NCBI GenBank assembly: GCA_949358305.1
Contig: OX442314.1
Span: 40,680,581-40,744,580 of the forward strand
From: Strigamia acuminata
Lineage: Eukaryota; Arthropoda; Chilopoda; Geophilomorpha; Linotaeniidae
Reading direction: 5' to 3'
Length of the DNA: 64,000 bases
The position numbers were made by a program, and so were the translations under genes. Below are positions 21,899 through 31,957 of this stretch, one piece after another (position 1 is the stretch's first letter; the number at the start of each line of letters is the position of its first letter). The notes under the pieces are model-generated. The model did not search any database, was not told the origin of the DNA, and saw only the letters and a list, made by a program, of their open reading frames with translations.

Positions 21899-21983
21899 CT
21901 AAACTTGCCAACGGTGTAGCCACACCAAGTTGAGCAAGCACCAAGAATGCGCACAGCATCAAAAGAATCAAACACTTGACCAT
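21899..21983 (-). CDS. Signal-peptide first exon of an unidentified secreted protein
   Basis: On the minus strand an ATG at 21983 opens MVKCLILLMLCAFLVLAQLG, then VATPLASLG. This is a textbook signal peptide with a hydrophobic core and a small-residue cleavage region. After 28 codons the sequence AG|GTATAG gives a good splice donor (intron GT at 21898-21897). The Tc1-type fragment lies in the presumed intron. No second exon was found between here and the CstF-like frame. This could be the start of a small secreted peptide gene. The evidence is composition and the donor only. Confidence 0.4.
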
Positions 21984-22555
21984 AATTCTTCTTATTTGTA
22001 TCGCTATAGAAAGAGAATGTAAGAGTAATTTAACTGAGCAATAATTTCGATATTCTTACTTCTTAATGATGGATTTCTCAAAGTGGAGCGTGTTCGGCTG
22101 AATTTCTTTTTCATTGTGCGTTACCTTTTCTAATGCGTTTAAGTAGGATCATGGAGTATCGCATGTGATTGAATTTAGCCAATTGGAGCACTTAGAAAAT
22201 GAATTTTCTGGAGCAAAATTACCTAAAAGAAGCGAAAGCCGCCATATTATTTAAAATAGATTAGAAGCAACCGCAGGTGAGCGGGCGCTAATGAGCAATG
22301 CAATCGTGGCTTTACATGCATTTAGGCCAGAAAAAAGAATTTCTCTTAGAATAATGAAAATAATTCAGTTTTGAGTTTTATTGAGTGTTTGGTGTTTGTA
22401 ATTTATATACGTTTGTTCGTGGGTCAGGAGTTGGCGCCTCCCTTTCATCAATCCGCGGAACGGCGACAGTGTTTATCATTCGATCTGGGGCGGTGGTGCA
22501 CGAATCGACTTCAAGGCAGGCACCTCCCTTCATTGTGGTGAGACGATACGCCGCC
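21984..22555. other. No gene identified
   Basis: This is sequence upstream of the signal-peptide exon on the minus strand. There is no domain-bearing frame. A 79-codon plus-strand frame (22385-22624) has no recognised motif and runs into the dispersed repeat. No clear TATA box or other promoter element could be singled out for the exon. Confidence 0.45.
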
Positions 22556-22853
22556 CCGTTTCTGTTGTTTATTTCAAATGATAAACCGCTTTTATTAAAA
22601 TGTGCTCAAACTAAAAACTTTTGAAGCAATTGATTTTTTAGTAAAAAATGACTACAGTATCTTGACTAGGTTGCAAGCACGTAAATTGAAAAAAATCTCA
22701 TTTTGCAATAAAAATAAGTCTATAATTTTATGAAATGATGATAATATACATAATTTTAATTATTTTTGAATTTTTGCACCTTTCTTCTCATTCTTCTCAT
22801 TCTCTATTCTGGACGCTTTGAGCTTTACTCTCGTTGCATTTACATCCGAAACT
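22556..22853 (-). pseudogene. Dispersed repeat copy 2, left half: C-terminus of an unknown ORF cut by element B
   Basis: It matches copy 1 at 17591 onward. On the minus strand 22853-22760 encodes the last 31 residues of an unknown protein (NATRVKLKASRIENEKNEKK, then GAKIQK and TAA at 22762-22760). The upstream part of the same frame lies beyond element B at 52744-53090. AACT at 22850-22853 is the left target duplication of B. Counting the duplication once, the reading frame is continuous across the insertion, so B landed in an open frame. Confidence 0.8.
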
Positions 22854-24031
22854 TGTTGCGATCTCAAATGTTCACTTCATTTGTGGAGAAGTTTTTCTAC
22901 CACGTTTTTAAGATATTATTTATATTTTAACCATAATCATTAGAATTGTGTTTTTTGCCGTGCACCTGTTGCGCTTTTGGGCAATTGGCCCAGAAGCTGT
23001 AACGGCTGCCCTGGCATTTTGAGCCCTGGATTGGGGCGTTGCTAAGTCAATCCCCAAATTTTGCACCGTTGCTAGGGCTGAAGCGTGCCTTGGCACACGC
23101 CACGCCTGCGCACTGGCCGTTTTCCGGCCAAATTCCGAGCAATAATTCGAATTATTACACACTCTTTGCATCACACTCATACCGTTCACACCGACACAGC
23201 TTTGTTCAACCCAAAAACACTGTTTTGTCCGTGACTCGTGAGTTTTGCCAAGTTTCAACCCGATTTGTTTGAACCAACGTTCAAACGAATCACTTTCCGA
23301 GCCGCGAAGACGACGCACGACGGCCCAAACCACCGTCGTTCCCGCCGCCGCCCGAAGACCAACGCGCCCACGCCGTTGAAGATCGACGCCAGCCAGCCGC
23401 CGAGGATTGCAGAGCCATCGTCGCCGCTCCTCGACCTGTTGACGACGATTCCGATTCAGATTGTAGCGGATCTCCAGTCAGGTTTTAACGATCGGCGGTA
23501 CCCGCCGTTTGACTACTTGTCTCCAACGGAAATCTCCCGTTGCAATCTAGGGTTTAACCCAAGATTTCCCGTATTGTCAGGCTTAACAGCCGGACCGCTT
23601 TGTGAAGTCTTTCGGCTTCACGCTTCCTTTCTCACTTCGCAGAATTTGCGCGGCGACGTGTCGCCATTTCTGCACTGCTTTTTCCCGCCCGAAGGAGACC
23701 CGCGCTGCTTCGAGCACGTCGCCTTCTACGCCGACGATCTCATCCTCATAGAACCCATTTTATTAACATTCTCTTCAATTGAACCTGTAATTAACGCTCA
23801 ATAAATTGATTAACTGTTTGATTTAAAATAACTAAACTAGCCTTTATTCGAGATCAAATCCCTAGACACCGACTTAACGGCTAACCCACCCGATAGAAGA
23901 CCTATAAACGGCATTCAACTGCTTCCACAGGTGAACGCCGGGATCTCTTGCAATTGGTAAAATCCCATAGTGACTAAATATAAATTTAGTGTTGTTGTGA
24001 AAATTCAATTGGAACCGTCAGGAACGCAACA
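22854..24031 (+). repeat. 5' LTR of element B (1178 bp)
   Basis: It is a direct repeat of 51566-52743 at offset 28712. It contains a long open frame without ATG (23238-23804, 188 codons, starting at GTG), unchanged in the other LTR apart from one residue. A likely polyadenylation signal AATAAA lies at 23800-23805. Perfect small hairpins such as GTTTGAAC/GTTCAAAC occur near 23266. Confidence 0.95.
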
Positions 24032-24033
24032 CT

Positions 24034-24051
24034 TGGGGGCCCGTCCGGGAT
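24034..24051 (+). other. Primer binding site of element B (tRNA-Pro type)
   Basis: TGGGGGCCCGTCCGGGAT starts two bases after the LTR. It differs at one position from the tRNA-Pro primer site familiar from gammaretroviruses. It should prime minus-strand synthesis. Only 71 bp separate it from the gag ATG, so B has a very short leader compared with A and C. Confidence 0.9.
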
Positions 24052-24122
24052 AACCAATTTATTAAATTTAAAATTTATTCCTACTTTCCTATCATCTTTC
24101 TCTCTTATCTGTCTAACACAGA

Positions 24123-26726
24123 ATGTCTAACTCAGAAGGAGAAAACCCCATTGATGATGAAGGAGTACAGACTCGTACGAAAACGGGCGCTAAGCGCCGT
24201 AGATCGGGTCGTCCTCGAACGGCACGTAATAGTCTAACGGCTCAACATGTAGCCGAAACTATTGACGCTGTTGCCGCCGAGAGTGCCACGACTAAGGAAG
24301 TTGGAACAGGCAGGGAAGAACGCGAAGAAGCGATTTCCACTGGACCAACGAACTGGGGTGATTCTTCCATGGATTTGGACAACATCGAGATTCCTGATAC
24401 GCAACCGGTGGGTTACAAGGAACTTCTGGATCGAGCGATTCTCCAGGGGGTACAAGTGACTGATCAGATGACGATTATGGAAATTTACGAAGCAATGTCT
24501 AATCATGAAAGAAAACGCCTGGTCGATCATATGAACGAGCAGATGGCTGCTGTTACTCGAAAAATGAACTTAGAGTCTCGAGCCAAGGAAGCTGCTGAAA
24601 AATCGAATCAAGCTTTGCGAGAGATAAACGCTCAGTACCGTCACAGTGAAGAAAAACTGAAAAAACAATCGGACGAACTGGAGCGCCAACGCATGGAATT
24701 CGATGCTCGAAAGAAACATTTGTCTAAAAAAGAGACTGAAGTCTTTAATAGAGAACAGAAGATTGCTTGGGATTCCATAAAGCAACGGGAATCATCTAAT
24801 GAAGAACTCCGTAGACAAATGGCAGCCGCCGACAAAAAGGCTCAAGAAACTGAAGATGAGCTACGGCGAGCCAAATTGCTGAAAGAACAAGAGGAATTTG
24901 AGGAGGAACAAGAACGAATACGTGTTGCTGAATTCGCCTCACAACAGAAAGATCCTGCCGCCAAGGTGAAAAAGAAAGTCGTGCGACTAGAAGACTCTAC
25001 AACCGACGAATCGTCTCAAACATCAAGCGAAGATGAGCGACAGTCGCGCAAAAGAAGATGTTCCAATGCTGAGGGGCCTACATCAAAAAAGAACGGCGCT
25101 TCAGATGCCGAAATTTTCACTAATAGCGACAAACTCATGACCATGATGGATGAGAGAAATCGTATGAAGATACAAAACGATTCGCATCAGTCCAACGATA
25201 ATTATGACCAACCTGGAAGTCGAAGTGCATCTCCAGACCCCGAAGATCGTGATAAGGGGGATGAGCGTCAGAAATACGACAATGTACCTCCGCCACGAGG
25301 GTCGAAGGACGAATCCCTTTCGGAAGGCGAAAAATCTACTCGATCTGAGACGCGGAAGGAGCGAAAGAGTCGTTCAAGGACGAAAGCAAGAAGATCTCAG
25401 TCCAGCGACGAACGCTATTACACTGCTGAACAGATTGATGCAATGTTTCAAAAACAAGCGCAGTCAGCAAGTCGAACCACACGACTAGCAGAGTTACGTA
25501 AATTCGACCTGAAGCGCAAAATTGCAAAATACACCACTGATAAGTGGCGGCATAAAATTGCCGATGTGAAAACAATTCGATGGGATCGATTAGTCCCTGA
25601 TCGTTTTAATGGAGAATTCCAAATGGGATCAACCTTTTTGGAAGAAATTACCAGAATGGCTCGATTAAATGGTATAACACCTCAAGATACTTTGGAGAAG
25701 TTAGTCCCAAAATCATTGGTGGCACGCGCCGAAAATTGGTTCGTTGAGCGTGAATTCGTGCATTGGAATCAATTTGTAGAAGCATTCATGCGAGAGTACG
25801 CTGAACCTACTGAAGACATTTATCAGTTATGGGACAATTTAGCTCAATCGGCGGGAGAAGACATTCGTTCCTATCTTCGCCGAACCGAAGATTTGTTGTC
25901 ATCATTACCAACACCATCTACTGACCATGATGTGGACAGAAAATTTCGAAAGGCAATGACACCATATTCCCGAAGTATTCTGCAAAATGTTGATGCACCG
26001 CCGGTCGGATCATTCAAAGAACTCTCACAATTTTTAAGGGACAATGACCTGAGAATTGAAGAAAAGTATAATGAATATTTGACTCCGGAGGAGACTGCAG
26101 CTATTAAAAAACGGCAGTTACGCATTAAAGAATATGTGAAAGAAGCTAGGCTTGGACAAGCTCCTTTAATGCAACCCCGAGATCGAGGGGATTACTTTGC
26201 GGAGAAGACGGATAAAACTTCAAGTGCCGGACCTCCGAACCCCCACAAACTACCCAAAAATTCTCGAGCTTACGCGAATCTTGCCTTGTCAGAAGACAAC
26301 ACTGATGCAGTTGAACCAGACGACCCAGGGCTAGACCCTTTAGTTGAGAATGCTATTGTATTACTCGCGAAGCATGTCACTGAGAATAAATTCAGACCAA
26401 AAATGGTTGGTAAAAATGTTACTTTTAATACAGCAAACCTTAATACAGATGCTCGATCAAAATCACCTTTGCCGCTACCCATCAAGCCCGAAGTGATTCC
26501 GGATACTGAAAAGGAATCGGCTACAGATAAAAAAGCCGTCGAACCTCGTTCAAAGTCACCCGCTTCAGGAAATAGTCCTAGGCGCAAGTCACCGGAAACC
26601 GATCCGTGCCATAGATGTGGAAAGTTGGGGCATTGGTCGAATCAGTGTCCTGATAGAAGTCCAGCAGCTGCCGAGATAGAAAGTCTTGTCAACAAGTTGG
26701 GGGAACTGCTCCGAAAAAACTTGTGA
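24123..26726 (+). CDS. Element B Gag polyprotein
   Basis: 867 residues from an ATG. The order is: acidic/basic N-terminus with a nuclear-localisation-like KRRRSGRPR stretch; a long charged coiled coil (about residues 135-270, rich in Glu/Lys/Gln heptads); a Ser/Arg/Asp-rich region (about 280-430); a capsid-like Retrotrans_gag segment (about 480-620, including ARAENWFVEREFVHWNQF); a linker; and one CX2CX4HX4C zinc knuckle beginning at C829 (CHRCGKLGHWSNQC). It is long for a gypsy Gag because of the coiled coil and the RS-like region. It ends TGA at 26724-26726, four codons after the slippery site begins. The product should form the particle and bind RNA in the cytoplasm. Confidence 0.95.
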   Translation: MSNSEGENPIDDEGVQTRTKTGAKRRRSGRPRTARNSLTAQHVAETIDAVAAESATTKEVGTGREEREEAISTGPTNWGDSSMDLDNIEIPDTQPVGYKELLDRAILQGVQVTDQMTIMEIYEAMSNHERKRLVDHMNEQMAAVTRKMNLESRAKEAAEKSNQALREINAQYRHSEEKLKKQSDELERQRMEFDARKKHLSKKETEVFNREQKIAWDSIKQRESSNEELRRQMAAADKKAQETEDELRRAKLLKEQEEFEEEQERIRVAEFASQQKDPAAKVKKKVVRLEDSTTDESSQTSSEDERQSRKRRCSNAEGPTSKKNGASDAEIFTNSDKLMTMMDERNRMKIQNDSHQSNDNYDQPGSRSASPDPEDRDKGDERQKYDNVPPPRGSKDESLSEGEKSTRSETRKERKSRSRTKARRSQSSDERYYTAEQIDAMFQKQAQSASRTTRLAELRKFDLKRKIAKYTTDKWRHKIADVKTIRWDRLVPDRFNGEFQMGSTFLEEITRMARLNGITPQDTLEKLVPKSLVARAENWFVEREFVHWNQFVEAFMREYAEPTEDIYQLWDNLAQSAGEDIRSYLRRTEDLLSSLPTPSTDHDVDRKFRKAMTPYSRSILQNVDAPPVGSFKELSQFLRDNDLRIEEKYNEYLTPEETAAIKKRQLRIKEYVKEARLGQAPLMQPRDRGDYFAEKTDKTSSAGPPNPHKLPKNSRAYANLALSEDNTDAVEPDDPGLDPLVENAIVLLAKHVTENKFRPKMVGKNVTFNTANLNTDARSKSPLPLPIKPEVIPDTEKESATDKKAVEPRSKSPASGNSPRRKSPETDPCHRCGKLGHWSNQCPDRSPAAAEIESLVNKLGELLRKNL

Positions 26727-26762
26727 GCGCGGGTTTGGCAGCGAATACGCTGAAACTCGCGC
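26714..26762 (+). promoter_or_regulatory. Programmed -1 frameshift signal, gag-pol of B
   Basis: A AAA AAC (26714-26720) is in X XXY YYZ phase with gag (AAA 26715-26717, AAC 26718-26720). After a 6-nt spacer comes a two-tier hairpin. The outer stem GCGCGGGTTT (26727-26736) pairs with AAACTCGCGC (26753-26762), with one G-U pair. The inner stem CAGCG/CGCTG (26739-26743 with 26748-26752) closes an AATA tetraloop. The gag stop lies in the spacer. The -1 frame continues straight into pol. Confidence 0.92.
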
Positions 26763-29700
26763 CAGTTGCCTCGGAAACAATTAAGGAGATAGGCGTCGAC
26801 GTTTGTCCCAAGATTGAAGTGACCCATGATTACCGTGAACCATTGGATAAAAACTATTTAGACTACTGGGATTCAGTAGATAAAAAACATTTGATGGTAG
26901 CTCAGTTTAAACCAGGTGACCTGAGATTTCCTAAGGTTGACCTTACAAAACTTAACGAAGTATTGGCCGAAAAAACGGCCGACAAACGATACTTTCAATA
27001 TCACGTTAGGAAAGCGCTACAGTGCTATCCCAAACCAAGTAAAAACTGGATGGATAAACTTTGGGAAAAATTCCGTCCCAGGTCGAAAGAGGTCGATGAA
27101 ATTGAAGAAATGACTAGAGCTATGGAAAAAATCGTTCTATCATATAACGATGAAATGGATGAACTACCTATTGACTATCCTGCATTAGAACATCGGATAC
27201 GTAGAGTCACCTGCAATTTGAACATGGAAGATTTTACGGGAATTCCGAAAATACAACTACAAACCATGAAAGGACCAATTACTGGATTGTTAGATTCTGG
27301 AGCCAATAGAAGCTTTATGGCGGCTTCGGTAATGGAAAATCTGAAATTGGAAAAAGAATTACAGTACATCTCACCAGGTCTCTGTATTGGAACGGCAGGC
27401 AAGGATATTCAACCAGTCGGAACCCTATTGCTGTCATTTCGATGGACACATGGAGTCCTTGTGCATCCTTTCATAGTTATTGAACACCGTTTCCCGATGA
27501 TTTTATTGGGAAATGATTTCATGAAGCGGCTAAGTATACAGCCGAATCCGAAAACGATGTCATGGAATTTTATTACTCCATTGACCGAAACTTTACCATA
27601 TATACCGCAGTCAGTTTTGGACAGATATAAAACCAAAATTGAAGAATTACCGCCAGACAATGCTACATTCGTATGTCATGAAGGAATTTTGGCTGGCGCA
27701 GCTACTCTGAAAATGGGAGATGATATCACCAAAATGGTGAATGATGCCAATCTGACATTGGAGCAAGGACTCTCATTGGCGGAAGTATTAAAGAGACGAC
27801 AGAGAATTCTATCAAGAGTTCCTGGACGTACACACATAGTGCAGCACGATATCAAGCTGACAACTGATAAACCTATAAGGGTACCATTTAAAAGTTATAA
27901 CCCTCAGAAAAGGGAAATAATTCGGCAAATCTGTCAGGATATGGTAGACAAGGGAATTGCTGTGCCTGCCACTGGAGATTATGCCATGCGAATTGTTCTA
28001 GTGGTCAAACCGGGGGCCGAACCACGCCTCTGTGTAGATTACCGGCCATTAAATGAACATACAGAATATGATCCTCCTCAGATGCCGACAATCGAAGAAA
28101 TTTTAAGAGAAATTGGTTCATTTGAGTGGGTCACCACAATCGACTTGACAAAAGGCTATTGGCAGATAGGTTTAACCCCGTCTGCACAGCCGAAAACGGC
28201 TTTTTGGAGCCCTATAGGCCGATTGATGTTTTTAGTTATGGCATTTGGACTGAAAAATGCGCCGACTAGTTTCCAACGTTTAATTGAGAAAGTCCTCGAC
28301 GAAATGTATAGGCGACAAGCTTGGGCGTACCTGGACGATATCATAACTGTTTCAAAGACATATGAAGAACATTTAATCAATGTCGACAAAATTTTAGGGA
28401 AATTAGAACAAGCTAATTTGTGTGTCAACCCGGATAAGTCGAAATTCTGTAGAAAAGAATTGATTTTTCTTGGGTACAAATTAGGAACCGGCGGACTCGC
28501 CGTTGACCCCAAGAAGTTGGATGCAATTACGAAATTTCCAACCCCAACCAATTTAAAAGAACTTCAGCGTTTTTTGGGGATGGTTAACTTTTTCCATCGA
28601 CTTCTAAAAAATTTATCAGTCATGGCAGAACCATTGATGCCTTTATTGAAAAAGGATATGGATTTCAATTGGCAACCCAGTCATCAAGAGGCTTTTGAAA
28701 AAATTAAAAAGGCCCTCACTGATTCAGGAACAATGGCCATGCCAGATCTGTATCAACCTTTCATAATTCATACGGACGCCAGTCGTCAAGGATTGGGCGC
28801 CGCATTAATGCAAATCCAGCCTGAGAAAGGTGGACAAGAAGAACTACCTTGCGTTTATTCAAGCCGTAGCTTACAGCCGGCTGAAGTAAATTACACGGCT
28901 ACTGAATTAGAGTGTTTGGCCGTTGTTTGGGCGCTGAGAAAATATCGCCCTTACATCGAATTTACCAAATTCACCGTTCAAACGGATCATCAGGCCTTGA
29001 AATGGCTAATGTCTCTGGAAGAACCGGCAGGACGTCTGGCCCGATGGCAACTCGAATTAATGGCGTATACATTTGAAATCCAGTATATTAAAGGGCCGTT
29101 AAACGTGTTGGCCGATGCTTTGTCTCGAGCTCCTGTCTGCACGCCCGAAGAAGATAACGTAGACGGTGAAGATGACGATTTATTGGCGTATTGTCCATCG
29201 CCATATCGACACTGGAAGCTGGGGGGACCAAATCAGCTTCCCACATCGGAAATTGTTGAAGACGAGAGAATAATCAATTTTTGGTCGCACGCTTATGATC
29301 CTCCTAATGTTGAATCCAATGAAAAAATTCATCTAATGATGACTCAAGAGTTTGAATTCCCGTCATCAAATGTCCTCGTCCACACTTTTGCAGCCAACGT
29401 TGTGAAGAAGTTAGAATGTGAGCCACCTACAAGAGAAGAAATTATTGTTGGGCAAAAACAAGATAAAGAATGTCAAAAAATTCGAAATTTCCTGCTCAAT
29501 GGCTGTTACCCTCCTGAACTTAAGCACTCAATGAGCAAGAGACGTTTTAAACGAAAGGCGTCCGCTTATCTAATTGAAGAAGATTTACTTCTAAAATTCC
29601 ATCCAACTCTAACCGATGAGTTAGGAGAAAACGGAAGAGCGTTGAAAGTTGTTGTACCGGAGAATCTCGTTTACCGAGTCATCTGGACAGCTCACGGACA

Positions 29701-31150
29701 CCCGTTGTCTGGACACAGTGGTATTACTCGAACGATGTATCGAGCTAGAAGAATCTACGCATGGCCGACGATGAAACGAGATATTACTCGCTTTATCAAA
29801 CATTGTCAACGCTGCCAGGCTTGCAAGCCAAGGCAAAAATTAGAAATTGAAGCAGCTCAAATGGGTCCGTATGCTCCCTTTGATTGCTTGAGTGCTGATC
29901 TCATGGGGCCAAAACCAAAAACTCCACGAGGTAACACTCACATACTCGTTATAATCGACGTTGCTACAAAATGGCCGGAGATGCGGCCAATGTCGAAACC
30001 AACTTCGGCTAAAATAGCTGATTGTATTTATAATTTATCACTGCAATTTGGCTTTCCACGCAAAATACTGTCTGATAATGGCTCGCAATTTAGATCGCAA
30101 GTATACCAGAAGTTCTGCGAGAAATTCAAAATGTTGCCGGCTTATACCTCGCCGTATCATCCACAAGCAAATCCCGTTGAAAGAACCAACAGGGATATTA
30201 AATATTTGATTGCTTTATACACTGATGTTCACACCCGATGGGATGAATATTTACGAGAATTCGCCTTCAGTCTGCGAACTACGGTTGCAGCCGGAAGAGA
30301 ATTCTCACCGGCTTATTTAAATTTCGGCAGAGAATTGAGAGTGCCGTGGGATCTGCGCTTGCCAGATGAAGTTCTTGTCGTGGACCCGAAAAATCCTCAT
30401 GTTTACATTCATCAACTGGAGAAAGTGCTCGCAAGCACATATCAGCACATGATGTCACATGTATTTGATCTACAAAAAAGAGTGCAAGATCACCAATCAG
30501 AAAAGAAGTTCGATAATTTCAAAGTGAACGACTTAGTCTGGAAAAATTCTCACGTATTATCCAGCGCTGTGAAAGGAATTTCAGCAGGGATCGCTGATCG
30601 CCGAACTGGACCTTTTGCAATTATTCGTGCACATCAAGGCAATGCCTTCGAGTTAAAACGTTTGGAAGATAATGCAAAATTCCCGTCTATCCACGCATCC
30701 GAACTTACACCATATTTCCCTCAATTTACTCAGGAAATTTGGCGGAGGGGAGAGGTGGTGGGACAACCCACTGAAAATAAAATTAATACATTATTTGAAG
30801 ACGAAGTGAAAACTTTACCGTCGCTGCCAAATTCCGATGACGAAGTTGAACACGTGGCAATTAGTTTTGAAAACATTCAAATAGCCCAGGATGATCTACA
30901 AACCACGTTGGAACCGGCCACAAAGCCGAAAAAAGCAAAGCGAAGATCCATGCTACACCCAGTGGTATTTCAAAATACAGATTTAGACAAAAATGACGAG
31001 AAATCGGCTAAAAAATATAACATGAGAAGCCGGAAATCACCAAAACAGAGAGTAACTAGTCGATTCTGCGCAGAACGCGGACGACAAGACAGTACTCTAG
31101 TGAGTGATGGAGACATAATGATGTCACATCATTCTAAAAATAGTAATTAA
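26720..31150 (+). CDS. Element B Pol: protease, RT, RNase H, integrase
   Basis: This is the -1 frame after slippage, about 1476 codons without a stop. Aspartic protease: GLLDSGANRSFM near 27284. Reverse transcriptase: TIDLTKGYWQIGL near 28139 and catalytic AYLDDII near 28327. RNase H: IIHTDASRQGLGAALMQ near 28763 and [13 protein letters not shown] near 28899. Integrase: zinc motif HGHPLSGHSG near 29695 with CQRCQ, then D (SADLMGPKP), D (SDNGSQF) and E (NPVERTNRD) at about 29.9-30.2 kb. A basic tail extends past the integrase core. Order and motifs are those of Ty3/gypsy. All catalytic residues I can check are present, so the enzyme appears functional. Confidence 0.96.
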   Translation, partial: LVSAGLAANTLKLAPVASETIKEIGVDVCPKIEVTHDYREPLDKNYLDYWDSVDKKHLMVAQFKPGDLRFPKVDLTKLNEVLAEKTADKRYFQYHVRKALQCYPKPSKNWMDKLWEKFRPRSKEVDEIEEMTRAMEKIVLSYNDEMDELPIDYPALEHRIRRVTCNLNMEDFTGIPKIQLQTMKGPITGLLDSGANRSFMAASVMENLKLEKELQYISPGLCIGTAGKDIQPVGTLLLSFRWTHGVLVHPFIVIEHRFPMILLGNDFMKRLSIQPNPKTMSWNFITPLTETLPYIPQSVLDRYKTKIEELPPDNATFVCHEGILAGAATLKMGDDITKMVNDANLTLEQGLSLAEVLKRRQRILSRVPGRTHIVQHDIKLTTDKPIRVPFKSYNPQKREIIRQICQDMVDKGIAVPATGDYAMRIVLVVKPGAEPRLCVDYRPLNEHTEYDPPQMPTIEEILREIGSFEWVTTIDLTKGYWQIGLTPSAQPKTAFWSPIGRLMFLVMAFGLKNAPTSFQRLIEKVLDEMYRRQAWAYLDDIITVSKTYEEHLINVDKILGKLEQANLCVNPDKSKFCRKELIFLGYKLGTGGLAVDPKKLDAITKFPTPTNLKELQRFLGMVNFFHRLLKNLSVMAEPLMPLLKKDMDFNWQPSHQEAFEKIKKALTDSGTMAMPDLYQPFIIHTDASRQGLGAALMQIQPEKGGQEELPCVYSSRSLQPAEVNYTATELECLAVVWALRKYRPYIEFTKFTVQTDHQALKWLMSLEEPAGRLARWQLELMAYTFEIQYIKGPLNVLADALSRAPVCTPEEDNVDGEDDDLLAYCPSPYRHWKLGGPNQLPTSEIVEDERIINFWSHAYDPPNVESNEKIHLMMTQEFEFPSSNVLVHTFAANVVKKLECEPPTREEIIVGQKQDKECQKIRNFLLNGCYPPELKHSMSKRRFKRKASAYLIEEDLLLKFHPTLTDELGENGRALKVVVPENLVYRVIWTAHGHPLSGHSGITRTMYRARRIYAWPTMKRDITRFIKHCQRCQACKPRQKLEIEAAQMGPYAPFDCLSADLMGPKPKTPRGNTHILVIIDVATKWPEMRPMSKPTSAKIADCIYNLSLQFGFPRKILSDNGSQFRSQVYQKFCEKFKMLPAYTSPYHPQANPVERTNRDIKYLIALYTDVHTRWDEYLREFAFSLRTTVAAGREFSPAYLNFGRELRVPWDLRLPDEVLVVDPKNPHVYIHQLEKVLASTYQHMMSHVFDLQKRVQDHQSEKKFDNFKVNDLVWKNSHVLSSAVKGISAGIADRRTGPFAIIRAHQGNAFELKRLEDNAKFPSIHASELTPYFPQFTQEIWRRGEVVGQPTENKINTLFEDEVKTLPSLPNSDDEVEHVAISFENIQIAQDDLQTTLEPATKPKKAKRRSMLHPVVFQNTDLDKNDEKSAKKYNMRSRKSPKQRVTSRFCAERGRQDSTLVSDGDIMMSHHSKNSN

Positions 31151-31318
31151 AATGACGTAGTTCATACGGCGACCAATCAGCATCAAATTGGGGAACTTTG
31201 CAAAAATTTGTTACTTTCCAAAGTGAAACCACTCCGACAACACACTGATTGGGACGATCCGCCGATTAACGAAGGAAAAGAATAGATTCAGCTTCGTAAG
31301 TGAAACAGTTAGTTTGAA

Positions 31319-31633
31319 ATGATTAGATTTTTCACGGAAAACAAACGGCCCTTTCACAGAATCATGGCCGAAGGTGGCGAAGGACCGCCCAACATTGATT
31401 CGGACTCGGAGCCCGAAAGAAATCTCGTGATGAATCCGCCCGACGAAATGTTAGACGAAGATTTTGATCTGCAAAATCAGGTGAATATCGCCATTGAAAA
31501 AATTAAGAAAGCCGTTGAAATGTTGAAATCGGCTGACAAACGAATTTATAACCAAGCCCGACGGACGCTCGAAAAATACCGAAAGTTCGTAAAAACTGAG
31601 TCAGATCGTGTTGAAAGTATGTTAAACGAATAG
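31319..31633 (+). CDS. Element B ORF3: small acidic/helical protein, function unknown
   Basis: 104 residues from ATG 31319, with a second in-frame Met at residue 16. The first half is acidic (DSDSEPERN and PPDEMLDEDFDLQ). The second half is a lysine-rich helix with coiled-coil potential (AIEKIKKAVEMLKSADKRI). It begins 168 bp after pol and ends 324 bp before ORF4. It matches no family I know. Its acidic-plus-helix make-up would suit a protein-interaction adaptor, but that is a guess. No paralogue was seen in the window. Confidence 0.55.
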   Translation: MIRFFTENKRPFHRIMAEGGEGPPNIDSDSEPERNLVMNPPDEMLDEDFDLQNQVNIAIEKIKKAVEMLKSADKRIYNQARRTLEKYRKFVKTESDRVESMLNE

Positions 31634-31957
31634 CTCGTTGAATTTCACGTAGTTACGTTCCACTTTTCTATCACAAAAGTTGGCTAAAAAGACCGAAAAA
31701 AATTCAAGAAAAACTTTGTCAGTTCAAAAAATCACTTAACCAATTTTAAATGGCGCCATTTTTTTATGATCATGTGACTTCGCCCGACGGCTAGTAAGCG
31801 TTGTGAGGGAGTTGCCATGACGATAGCGCTCAATTACTTTTTGCTAAAAAATATTTAAACAAAATATTATTCACCAGTTAATAATTAAAACTTTCAAACG
31901 TTTCTGTAGATATTAACGGCAATCAATCAGCCGTATGCGTTACCAGATTACGTACCC
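31634..31957 (+). other. Spacer between ORF3 and ORF4 of B
   Basis: Noncoding. TTTCAAACGTTTCTGTAG ending at 31909 is a good splice-acceptor candidate 48 bp before the ORF4 ATG, so ORF4 could be made from a spliced RNA. Nothing else stands out. Confidence 0.45.
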
